The notes under the pieces were generated by a model that saw nothing but the letters and a program-made list of their open reading frames with translations, did no database searches and was not told where the DNA came from. A program made the translations under genes and the position numbers. 35,851 nt of DNA from Chytriomyces cf. hyalinus JEL632 (lineage: Eukaryota > Chytridiomycota > Chytridiomycetes > Chytridiales > Chytriomycetaceae): assembly GCA_025435555.1 (NCBI GenBank), contig JAIWWG010000167.1, forward strand, positions 1-35,851, written 5' to 3'. Of this stretch, positions 22,265 through 31,200 are shown piece after piece (the first letter of the stretch is position 1; each line of letters starts with the position of its first letter).

Positions 22265-22734
22265 GAAGGAATCCCATGATTCAGGTAAGCTACTAAGCTA
22301 CTCATGACTTGGATGACTATTTCCTTGTCTTTAACTTCCGAGTCGCTTTTCAGCTGTCTTCAGTAGCGTTCCATGTCCCCAATGAACTTTTCGAAGTTGT
22401 CTCCATCTGAGTACTTCGTGTTCATGAATGCGTGACATGCTCTTATTGCCAGGTTCACCGAGCTTGCCTCAGCCAGTGCTTTGACTTTGTCAAATAGCCC
22501 CTTTGCTGTCTTTGCTTCTCTTAGTTGCTTGTGAAACACAAGCATGACTCTTTCTCCTATCTTGCCAAATGCTTGATCATCGATCTTGGTCCATTCCTTC
22601 AGCTCCACGGGGTCCATCGGTGCTGGTGCCTGCAAAGTCATGGCTAACCCTTTTCCTTTCAGGAAGTAGAGTAGTGCAGTCTCCCAGTCATGGAAGTTGG
22701 TTCCGTCGAACATGACAATCTTGAGCTTGTTCAT
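22263..22734 (-). pseudogene. Copia Gag, N-terminal part, broken
   Basis: Starts at the ATG 22734-22732 (MNKLKIVMFDGTNFHDWE), the usual copia Gag start with the F-x-G-x-N-[FY]-x-x-W pattern (UBN2/DUF4219-like). It is broken twice: an in-frame TGA (complement of 22360-22362) where Trp is expected, and an 8-bp tandem duplication (AAGCTACT at 22287-22294 and 22295-22302) that shifts the frame before the rest of the polyprotein. Confidence 0.8.
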
Positions 22735-22917
22735 GGTAGGTCTTTGTTTGCTTAGTTGGTTGGCTGGTGCTGATAACGTATTGAGTTTTGTGAAAGAGTA
22801 TTCTTTATTCGTCCGAACATGCCGTGTTAAATACTTAAAATAAAGTCCGATAGAAATATAATAAGAAAAACCGGTGGCTAATGAACAACAATAAAACAAT
22901 CTCATGAACCACCCAAG

Positions 22918-24605
22918 TGCTGCCCTACAATCTCATGGGCAGTGGCTCTCAGCCGGGGACTTCAACAAGATGCCAATAAGCTGAAAATGAGCCGCTACGT
23001 ATCGCGATATGCTGACTTGGGCACTTTTGAAGACCGGTTCGTTTTGTTGATGGTAAAAGGTTGCGACGATTCGCCGAAAAAAGTGAAGTCGCCAAAGTCC
23101 GATGTGGTAACCAGGGCGATTGAACGTGCCGTGTCCTACTTGATGACCGGTACCAAGGTACATGATACACGTTCACCACATGTCGTTGCAGAGGCCATTG
23201 CAAATAACACTGAAACATTCCACACTCTGATTCAAAAGACGGGTGCCTGCAAGGAGCGCATTGACATTGCAGCAGCTCTCATTTGCCTCGTCTTGACAAA
23301 AATGCCTTATCCCAAGTATCAGTATGGTCTTGCAAACAAGCTTCCCCTTCCGAATTTTAAAGCAACTAATGACCTGACTTGGGTATGGGTGGAAAACCAG
23401 AAGGACTTTGCAGGATGGATCAGTAGCCGAATTCGTGCATCAGAGGAACCAACACCACCACAACCAGAACACAAAAACGATAGTATTGTTCTGTACAATG
23501 CCACGGCAGTCAGTGTGATGGATTTCAAAGGATGTCACCACAGTGGATGGGAATATGTTGTGGCGACGCTAATGAAGTACCACGATACAGGTGAAAAAAA
23601 TTTGATTTTAGACAACTATGTAGACTGCACCTTTCTGTGATCCGGTCCCGTGTACGCCCACGTAGGAGTGATTCCTTTCCGAAAGCCGTGGTGCGGCTTC
23701 ATTCATCATACTTTTGACTCTGAATACTCAGAGCATAACCTGGAAGTCCTGTTTGAAACCCCGACGTTTCTGGAGTCGCTCAAGCAGTACAAGTACCTAT
23801 TCACTCTGAGCAAGTACCTTCGAGCCCAAATCGAAAAAAGACTGGACAAGCTTGGCAACGGCCACATTGTGGTGTCCGATTTTATCCATCCTACAGAAAT
23901 GTGTGACCTGCCGTTCAGCATGGACAAGTTTCAGGCAAACCACACGCGCAAATTAGTTCAAATTGGGCATGGTTATGAGATACATACGCAATCTACCACC
24001 TCGGCTTGTCTGATGGAGATGTCTCCCTGCAAAAAGCCGTGTTGCGAGGGGGGAACATGGAAAACTACTTCAAACCGGGTGATTTCAGCCTTACGGCACA
24101 CGCTGATTCGATTGACTGTAAGTCTATCCCGACTCTAGACATCACTGACAAGGTCATTGAGAAAATTAAGTTTGTGAGTGGCCTGCTTGATTACACACTG
24201 CGAGGCATTTTGAGTGTTGAGGTCATCTCGCGGCTTGACAATGACGAATATGACAAGCTGTTGTCTGAAAACATTGTATTTTTGAAGCTTGTGGATGCGT
24301 CGGCCGTCAACACGGTCATTGAATGCATTGTCCGCAACACGCCCGTGTTAGTGAATCGACACCCTGCCGTAGTTGAGATGCTCGGGACTGAATACCCGTT
24401 TTACTACCGTGATTTGTCCGATATAGTCCGCCACATTTGCGATGCAAAAACAAAAAAAAACGCACGGGATGATTTTTTTTGTATTGACATTCACAAAGAG
24501 AATTCCAGAGAAAATGGATGGCAACGAATTCGAGAGCACGAACGGCGTCCAGTTTACCCCCGGTCGAAGAAAAATCCTGTCGGATCGAGGTTGCGGGGAA
24601 CCTGA
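22918..24605 (+). pseudogene. Giant-virus-like gene with glycosyltransferase-like C-terminus, broken
   Basis: One long coding sequence with visible lesions. The first part is open from about 22918 to a TGA at 23638-23640. It carries on in the same frame from 23641 to about 23968, where the frame shifts by one base, with another TGA at 23976-23978 in the new frame. The last part stays open to 24605. Patches such as GFIHHTFDSEYSEHN, LKLVDASAVNTVIECIVRN, VLVNRHPAVVEMLG and YPFYYRDLSD match a protein family I recall from nucleocytoplasmic large DNA viruses and some bacteria, whose C-terminus resembles GT-B glycosyltransferases (nucleotide-sugar binding). No introns are seen in it, unlike the flanking genes. 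The natural host of such a virus is not shown. The family recall is from memory and unverified. Confidence 0.6.
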
Positions 24606-24875
24606 TGACTAAAGACTTATCCTGTCACCTTTTGTATGAAACATAGAGAGATCTATTCTGTTCGCATCATATAATATTACAAACGCTGGAATCTGGCAAG
24701 CATAAGCAAATAATTTTAACTGTTGGACTTAGTGGACGCTCTTGCTCCATTCGACGGACGCCATTCCAGCCGGTGTGGCAGTAAAGAACGAGTGGGTGTG
24801 CAAGCATGAGCTGGGTGAGAACAGACAAATCATTCAATTCAAAGGGTGTGTCCAAGAAACCGTTGACGCGATACT
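24606..24875. other. Short gene-free stretch
   Basis: This lies between the viral-like pseudogene and the 3' end of the membrane-protein gene. The right-hand part is the 3' flank of the minus-strand gene. Open frames here are antisense shadows. Nothing else is seen. Confidence 0.4.
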
Positions 24876-26073
24876 TTATTTCTCGCCTTCCATATTGTTG
24901 GATGGCAAATTGAAAAGCGTGGCCTTTGAGGTCTCAATTCCAACGTTTGACGAAGCTGATACACTGTGCCTTTCTTGAATTCGTTTCATCTCAACCAATT
25001 CCAAGACAATCTTCAAGTTCTGCAATAGCGCCTTCCGCTTGTTGATTTTATCCCGATGTACCGCCAATTTGAGCGATCCCAACACTCCCGTCGCGATGCT
25101 CAAAGTCGAAAACATGCACACTTCCAACACGTCGTTGTAAGAGGAAAGTAGTAGTACAGAACACTCCAACCCAACTGCAGTACAGACAAGTGAGCTAGCG
25201 ACAACGCCATGGTTCGCAATGATTTTCGTGATGGGATCATTCAAAATATTCACAGTTGAGGCGCTCAGATCAATCGCTGCTGTCAACCGTAAATAGAGAA
25301 TGAATCCAGCCAGAAAGGTGATATCCATGAGTACGGTTACCAAAAGTGTTGCCACTTCACACCACCCAGCCACTGCAGAGAGTATGTTCAAAGAACTGGA
25401 GTCCAATGGAAGCAACGTAGCAAGCTGCAAAACCATCACCGCAGCGACGATGCATCCGAGATATTTGGCAGACATATGAACGAACAGCGTCAAGATTTCG
25501 GGAAAGACTTGATCAAATAATTCTTTGCCACGGTGATAGCTGAAGTGGATGAAACCCAATTGAAACGCGACAAAAAACGCAGCACGAACTATATCCGCCA
25601 CTTTATGTAACTTGATTGTTTCAGCCGATGGGACAAATAGAATGGATCCGCAGAGGTATATTATCAATAGCGATGCTGTGCTCAGAGCTAGGGAAGAGTT
25701 GAAAGGAGTGAAGGCCGTCCTGAGAGTGACTTTAGGAAGGTCCATATCCACATTTTGGCAGCGCAGAATAAATACGATGAGGCAGAGAAGCTGTATGAAC
25801 GAGACGCCAGCCATGACGAGGCAGAAAGTGCTGAGCAGACCTGGTCCTTCAGGCATGATCGACTGGGGATTTACAAACTTTTTTGGCTTCAATGATATAG
25901 TTGGTCTGTTTGAAGCGGTTGCAAAAAAGTTAAAAAGAGGATTGGATTCAGTATATTCAACACGCCGCCACACTCTCCCGAGCAGTCTCGCTCTTGCGGA
26001 CCACTTCTACGACATCCCGCCACACGAGGCCAAGATAGCGTGCCATGGGATCCTGGCAACTGATTGCAGGCAT
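24876..26073 (-). CDS. Seven-transmembrane protein, family unknown
   Basis: Two exons, 26073-25964 and 25905-24876, with a 58-bp GT-AG intron (phase 2), about 379 residues. A second ATG at 26046 is in frame. Exon 1 is soluble-looking. Exon 2 has about seven hydrophobic segments by eye, starting near residues 58 (LLSTFCLVMAGVSFIQLLCL), 105, 135, 172, 215, 255 and 290, with a Lys-rich tail (KINKRKALLQNLK) that would lie inside. The topology resembles that of a 7TM receptor, but I see no DRY, NPxxY or Pth11 motif and recognise no family. Without the intron, exon 2 would only have a GTG start further up or the ATG at 25856, so the two-exon model is preferred. Confidence 0.65.
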
Positions 26074-26153
26074 TGATAAACGGTCTTCCAATCTTTCAGT
26101 TCCTTCGGAGCCTCGGAAACATTCCTTCTTTCCTCTTCGACGCCGGCTTCGGC

Positions 26154-26193
26154 TGGGGCCACGCCACGCTGGGGCCACGCCACGCTGGGGCGT
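26154..26193. repeat. 16-bp tandem repeat, 2.5 copies
   Basis: CTGGGGCCACGCCACG at 26154-26169 and 26170-26185, then a partial third copy CTGGGGCG. It lies just upstream (minus-strand sense) of the seven-TM gene. Confidence 0.85.
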
Positions 26194-26754
26194 CATCCAT
26201 TTTAGGAGTATGAAACAATGATGTATACATTCTTTATGAAGATCCGCTCCACGCACAATATCTTTGAAGTTCTAATTGACCAAGGCTGCAATTGCAAAAG
26301 CAAGCAAGCACATCGTACCCTCCTGAAAATTCTTTCTCGAATCGCGTGCCCTCCTGAAAAATTGGCTCCACAGTCATGTCCGTGGGACGCAATTTAATTC
26401 AATTTAATTCAAAAAAAGAAGGAGGAGAAGAAAGAGAAGACTTTGAGGACATTTGGGGATGGAAATAAAGATGTATATGCTATTACAGTGCATCGTAGTG
26501 GCAGGAGGATCAAAGGCGGATGGGGACGTATATCATTTTGCACTCACCCAGTTGTCGTTGGTGAAAGCGTCCAACTCCTGCGTGATTCTGCAGGTTGATG
26601 CGGGGATTCAACTGGGTCGATTCTTTATGCTGTGGGGTTGCGTCGAGTGTGCGCTGTTTGGTGTTTCCGTTGTTTGATCGTTGTTTTGTCAAGTTCTTTG
26701 TTTCAAACAACCAGCCAATCAGGAAGTTTCGTTGGAAACGACTGACCAATCAGA

Positions 26755-26762
<8 letters not shown>

Positions 26763-26788
<26 letters not shown>
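26763..26788 (+). repeat. Run of 26 A
   Basis: An uninterrupted A tract, not next to any recognised retroelement body. It could be the poly(A) tail of an old plus-strand retrocopy or a simple repeat. The sequence to its left shows no coding similarity I can name. Confidence 0.7.
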
Positions 26789-26848
26789 CCAGACCTGACA
26801 GGAGCACCAACAGGTTATTGTCGCACCACCACACCTAACCTTCATTCT

Positions 26849-27546
26849 CTATCCGCTGATCAAAGCATTGAACTCTTTGCAGATTGAACAGTCACAGTCA
26901 TAGACATGTGCTTTCGATTTGTTGTCACAATCTGGCCATGCGCATTGACCCACAGCCTCTGTTTGACGTCGCTGGTCAGCGGGAACCGTGCATTCAGTCG
27001 ACCGCCCTTTGTGATGGTCCTTGAATACACCAGCCCTCTTTATGTGGCCACATGTCAAGTAATGCTGCAGACGTTGTTTTTTACGAGGCAGCTTTGTCGC
27101 TGAACGTTCCTCTGATCCTGGTATCTGCACTGGTGGTGGAAGCACGGCATACTGACGGATTTGAGCACCTTCACGGAGCTCTGAGGCTGGTGGGGCAGTG
27201 GCGTGCTGGGAGATTGGTGGCAGAATCAATGGCGCACCTCCAAGGGATATGAGCATTTGTGCTGCAGACACAGTCGTTGGTCTCTCTGATATGCCAGCTA
27301 GCAGAGTTTCACTTCGCGAAGTTGCAGCCACAGAGTTCGAATTTCTGTTTATCAAAGTCACCGGATTCGAAGTCATCAGATTTGAAGTCATTGCATTTGA
27401 AGTTCCGATAATCAAAGCCACCGAAGTCGAAGTTTCAATATTCAGAGTTGCCGGATTCATATTCAAACGCATCAGACTTGAAGTTGCAGGGTTTGAAAGC
27501 AATACCCTCGGACGAATGGCTGTTTGCGCAGAATGGGGCCGGGGTC
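26849..27546 (-). CDS. Cys-rich protein, 5' part lost at a LINE insertion
   Basis: The frame is open from the LINE B poly(A) junction (27546) to the stop at 26849, about 230 codons. There is no ATG at the open end, so the start was probably lost or displaced. The N-terminal part is made of degenerate short repeats rich in Asn, Ser, Thr and Met (LNMNPATLNIETS, SNAMTSNLMTSNPVT). The C-terminus holds a Cys/His cluster (YLTCGHIKRAGVFKDHH ... CAWPDCDNKSKAHVYDCDCSIC) that looks like a zinc-binding module with Lys/Arg around it. I do not know the family; such tails occur on fungal multi-copy genes, possibly mobile-element genes. An ATG inside (about 27469) could serve as a start for a shorter product. 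Confidence 0.5.
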
Positions 27547-29265
27547 TTTTTTTTTTTTTTTTTTTTTGGAGGTTTATTCACCCAGTAACCCAGGGTGTTT
27601 GGTAATTTTGACCCAAAATAAGTTAAAGTACCAAATCTTTAACCTAAAAATGCTAAGTGGAAATCTGAAGAAGGTAGACTAAAAAGTTGACCCTGAAATG
27701 TGTTGGCGACTTGGTGGTTCACCTTGTGTGCCACGTGGCTTGCTGGGTTGACCTTGTGTGCTGAGGCGTGCTTGGTAAACCTTGTGTGTCAAGAGATTCA
27801 AGATGCGCAAGGGCGGCCACGAGGTCTCCTTTGGCAATGAACTTGGTCACGGTGGGGTCTTTGGGGCCAGTTGTGGGTGCAGTGTGGTACAAGACAAGAC
27901 GTCGAGTCCCTTCCGCAGAAAGACCGGGACTGTGCTTGAGGACATTGGCAATGCCAGAAGCTGGGTTGAAGATGATGACTGGGCAGGGTTGGACTTGGGC
28001 TTTCTGTTTTTGCAGAAATTGGTGGACAATGTGGCGGAGCTTGTGATTTTCACTGAGACGGAGGAATTCCTGTGAAACTGGCAAGGACGCTAAAGTTTGC
28101 ATGAGGATGCATTGGTTGGCTGGAATGAGTCTTGGTGGTTTGATGGTCATCTTGGCAAGCAGAAAGTCGGCACGATCAAGGAAAGTTGGGATATTGAGAA
28201 CATGGCGTGCGAGGTCAGGTTCCAACGGTGGGTTGAACTGAAGTGGCTTGAGAATCCACTGGCAAACTTGATTTACAAAGGCAGTACCCATGCGGCCGAG
28301 GTCTTTGCGTTGTTGTGGACTGAGTGTAGCAGGCAAAAGAGGCAAAGCGTATTCAAGAAGTGGGCAGACTAGTGAAAAGTAAATGTTCCACCTGTGCTGG
28401 AGGGACCAACTGGGTGCATCTGGTGAACTTGTGATTCTGGTAAAAGTTGTCTTGGCAATGGCAATCTTGGAGGAGTAGTAGGCACTGAATTGTGGACCGT
28501 TGGCAGAAATTCTGATACCCAGGTACTTGGCAGAAGGGAGCTCGGGGACTTGCTCATACTCAAACACAAGTGGGGGACCATGATAATTGACTGTCGTTGA
28601 TTTCTTGGCTGAAAGTTGGATTCGGTTGACTGTCGCCCAGTTGGCGATGAGTTGGAAAGCTTGAAAAATGTCGTCGTCGGAGGTGGATCTGATGGCAATG
28701 TCGTCGGCAACGGCACTTGCTGGAGTAGTACCAAGCGAGTGTGGGAGCTGATGGCAAAGCTGAACAAGGAGGTCATTGACGTGGACATTCCAAAGGTCAC
28801 CCAAAAGGCAGGAACCTTGAGGAATTCCACGTTCACGCTTGATGATTCTTGAGTGGACTTGGTTGATTCTGATCTTAGTAAATGTGGTGCAAAACAAGGC
28901 GTGCAAGGCACCGAGAGTTGCAAGTTGGACTGGTGCAATCGCTGAGGAATGGCGGAGCTGAATTCTGATTTTGGCAAGTACTGTTGGAATGTCGACGCTA
29001 TCGAAAGCCTTGAAAAAGTCAATCAAGAGTGTTCTTGTCTGGGGCGAGCTGGTGTTGATGGCCCAAGCCAAATTTGCAATTGTTGAGTGATGCTTTCTGA
29101 AGCCTTGCTGGGAATCGGAGAGTAACATGAACTGGACAAACTGGAGGCGGAGTAGCTTTTCGTAAATGAGACGCAGACAATTGGAGAGCCCAATTGGTCT
29201 AAAGTCAAGCACGGTTGGTTTTCTTGGGGTGGATGTCTTGGGAATGAGCACTGTAGTAAATGCGA
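27547..29265 (-). mobile_element. LINE B copy 1, 5'-truncated non-LTR retrotransposon
   Basis: The element is on the minus strand. Its 3' end is a poly(A) tail (T run at 27547-27567), then a 3' UTR of about 150 bp that reappears at 35235-35385, then the RT frame. It begins abruptly within the RT domain next to a telomere-like array (29266-29295). Copies 1 and 2 agree at roughly 95% by eye over the first 330 bp. 5' truncation is typical of target-primed reverse transcription. Confidence 0.88.
27719..29265 (-). pseudogene. LINE B reverse transcriptase, 5'-truncated
   Basis: Open for about 515 codons up to the truncation. RT motifs are all visible: LIPKTSTPRKP and DFRPIGLSNCLRLIYEKLL at the start, SQQGFRKHHST, motif A LLIDFFKAFDSVD, motif B RGIPQGSCLLGDLW, and motif C AVADDIAI (VADD instead of the common FADD or YADD). 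The endonuclease and any first ORF are missing. The C-terminus repeats a TQxxPSTPQHTRSTQQATW-like segment, matching short repeats in the DNA (27721-27790). Confidence 0.88.
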
Positions 29266-29295
29266 GGGTTAGATTTAGTGTTGGAGTTAGGATTA
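29266..29295 (+). repeat. Degenerate telomere-like array (five hexamers)
   Basis: Read as hexamers: GGGTTA, GATTTA, GTGTTG, GAGTTA, GGATTA. That is 24 of 30 bases matching GGGTTA in register. It sits exactly between the truncated 5' end of LINE B copy 1 and the start of LINE A. Confidence 0.7.
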
Positions 29296-29316
29296 AGATG
29301 AAAAAGTCTGTTTGAA

Positions 29317-31200
29317 ATGTCCACGGTCATCAAAAGCAGCAGCACCAACACCAAGCACCCGTTCGTGATGCTGGAGCTCAACATCGCAAAGCGCCTCAAG
29401 GGGACGGCTCGCTGTCCCGTGGCGGGATGCGGGTCGGCCTCTCTGAAGAGCCTTGGGGTGGGAGGGAATCCGAACCAGTTTGGGTTCTCCACCATCCAAA
29501 TGCAGTGCACCACGTGCACCAAACGTTGCAGACTCAACGCAGCGCTGAAGGCAGGAGGGTCGGCCTCTGCGGACCTGTACGCAGAGTGGGAGAAGGCTTT
29601 CGGTAAGCTGGTCCCAGTCACTTCCACCACAGGCACAGCAGCAAAGCGCCGCCGCCAGAACTCCGAAGCAGACACTGCCACTGCAGTCTCTACTTCCACA
29701 CCCAGTGCTTCCCAGAGTCGTCTGATCCAACAGACCCTCTCATTTGCTGCAGCCACCGCTGGCCGCTCTGTGGATCAGCCACCAGCAGGCTCAGCAGGCT
29801 CAGCAAGCACAGCAACAACCTCAACAACCAATCTCACCACCCCAGCTGGTTCCGCAGGCCTTCCACAGAGCGAATTCAGCTTCATGGCACCCGCGCCAGC
29901 CATGCAGACCACCGCTGCAGCCTCCGAAATGTCGCCATCAGTGATTTCGAATGCATTTCCACCCCCTGCTGTGCCTGCCACAGCTGTCAACTGGCAGCAG
30001 CGTGCAGAGGCAGCAGAGGCCGCTACAGCTTCCCTTCAGACGCAGCTGCAGTCCCTGATTGCGCTGCTGGCCCAGCTGGTCACCCAGATGCAGCAGGGCT
30101 CAGTTGGTGTGGGTAAGTCATCAGGCACAGCAAATGAGTGTCAGCCAACTGTGGCGCAGCCATTGAGCACAGCAACAGCCCTCTTGGCTTCCATCAGTGC
30201 TTCAACTGCTCCCACGCTCGCAGCACCAACTCCCAATGGAGCCCAGTCCACCCACGTGCAGCCCCATGTGCGTACCTCTCGAAAAAGCGGTCGTGGAGGT
30301 CGCACTGGACCTGGAGGGCGTATTGTCCCAGGTGCTGCCCCTGCCTCAACAACAACTGTTTCTGTACCCGTTGCTGTTGAAAACACTTCCACACAGGTTG
30401 TTGAAGCCGCCTGGTCCACTGTTGCACGTAATGGAACGCGTCGTGCCCCTCCACCATCTTGCGAATCTCGTCAACGCGCGCCGCAAACTCAGCAGCAGTA
30501 TGATGAAAAAACACACCGCATGCGTCAAAAGAAGGCATTACAGATGGCGAAAGCTGTCCCTGAACCGAAAAAGTTTGCAGTGATCCGTGTTGAACTCCAC
30601 AGCAGTCGTCAGTTGCGCGGATGTTCCTTCCGGGACCGGAAACATTTGATCGATGCGTTTGTGGGACAGATGGGGGTTCGCCACAATGTGGCTCTTACCT
30701 CATCTATTGGTAACTCCATCATTGAGCTGTATTGTCCGACTGATGTTGTTCTGGAAGTGGTGCGAGTTCTTAGGGAGCGTGGCCAACAAGTCCTCCTTGC
30801 AGCCTTCAACCCACTCATATCCGACATTGACGGAAATCGCCTTGACTCCACCCAGACAGAAAAAGCTGCCAAGCGCCTCGCGTTTTTGTGCAAAGCCGCA
30901 CGTACTGTCAATCTCCGTGCTGCCATCCTTGCCGGTGCCTCTCAGCAACTCAAGGAAGCCACGCAGAAAGTGTTTGAAACCATCCGAGGCTCCCCATCCG
31001 ACTCCCTTCTTGCACCCCCACGCCCCCACCGTAGCGCGTTTGCGAAATTTGCTGCCCCAGACACACTGTCGCTAACTGATTTTGTGACTCTCGACCCAGT
31101 TCCGGAATCTACTGAGTTTGTCGATAGTCAAGACGATGTTGCCATGTCTGTGTCCAATCTGGATCTTGGTCCCGCGGCTGACGCCGCCGACCAAGAATGA
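29317..31200 (+). CDS. LINE A ORF1, putative RNA-binding protein
   Basis: 627 residues from the ATG at 29317. The N-terminus has a Cys cluster (CPVAGCGSASLKS ... QCTTCTKRC, residues about 33-70) that could bind zinc, then a basic patch AAKRRRQNS (about 109) like a nuclear localisation signal. A long Ala/Ser/Thr/Gln-rich stretch follows, with a short coiled-coil-like helix (QRAEAAEAATASLQTQLQSL, about 229-250), a Gly/Arg patch (SRKSGRGGRTGPGGR, about 325) and a mixed C-terminal region (about 420-560) that may be an RRM-like or other folded domain. LINE ORF1 proteins bind element RNA. The usual CCHC knuckles are not seen here. The stop overlaps the ORF2 start (ATGA). Confidence 0.85.
   Translation: MSTVIKSSSTNTKHPFVMLELNIAKRLKGTARCPVAGCGSASLKSLGVGGNPNQFGFSTIQMQCTTCTKRCRLNAALKAGGSASADLYAEWEKAFGKLVPVTSTTGTAAKRRRQNSEADTATAVSTSTPSASQSRLIQQTLSFAAATAGRSVDQPPAGSAGSASTATTSTTNLTTPAGSAGLPQSEFSFMAPAPAMQTTAAASEMSPSVISNAFPPPAVPATAVNWQQRAEAAEAATASLQTQLQSLIALLAQLVTQMQQGSVGVGKSSGTANECQPTVAQPLSTATALLASISASTAPTLAAPTPNGAQSTHVQPHVRTSRKSGRGGRTGPGGRIVPGAAPASTTTVSVPVAVENTSTQVVEAAWSTVARNGTRRAPPPSCESRQRAPQTQQQYDEKTHRMRQKKALQMAKAVPEPKKFAVIRVELHSSRQLRGCSFRDRKHLIDAFVGQMGVRHNVALTSSIGNSIIELYCPTDVVLEVVRVLRERGQQVLLAAFNPLISDIDGNRLDSTQTEKAAKRLAFLCKAARTVNLRAAILAGASQQLKEATQKVFETIRGSPSDSLLAPPRPHRSAFAKFAAPDTLSLTDFVTLDPVPESTEFVDSQDDVAMSVSNLDLGPAADAADQE

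Larger units (their letters stand above)
20915..22905 (-). mobile_element. Truncated Ty1/copia-type LTR retrotransposon relic
   Basis: Read on the minus strand, leader then Gag then protease then GAG-pre-integrase domain then the end of integrase. Reverse transcriptase and RNase H are missing, the integrase core is deleted, and no matching LTR pair is visible. The sequence upstream of gag (about 22735-22905) could be the remains of a 5' LTR and leader. The right boundary lies near 22905 and the left one near 20880-20915; neither is fixed by a target-site duplication I can see. An 11-bp direct repeat (ACAATCTCATG) occurs at about 22889-22930, right at the edge. Confidence 0.8.
26074..26848. 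other. Gene-poor stretch with simple repeats
   Basis: No supported gene. It contains a 16-bp tandem repeat (26154-26193), an imperfect direct repeat of CCCTCCTGAAAA near 26318 and 26349, AATTTAATTC repeated near 26391-26410, an A/G-rich patch (26411-26442) and a run of 26 A (26763-26788). Open frames on both strands look like chance. Confidence 0.5.

Noticed and set aside
27198-27605. Plus-strand frame with repeats of the FEVxxFE type
   Set aside because: Antisense of the degenerate Asn/Ser/Thr repeat of the Cys-rich gene, and it runs into the poly(T) of LINE B.
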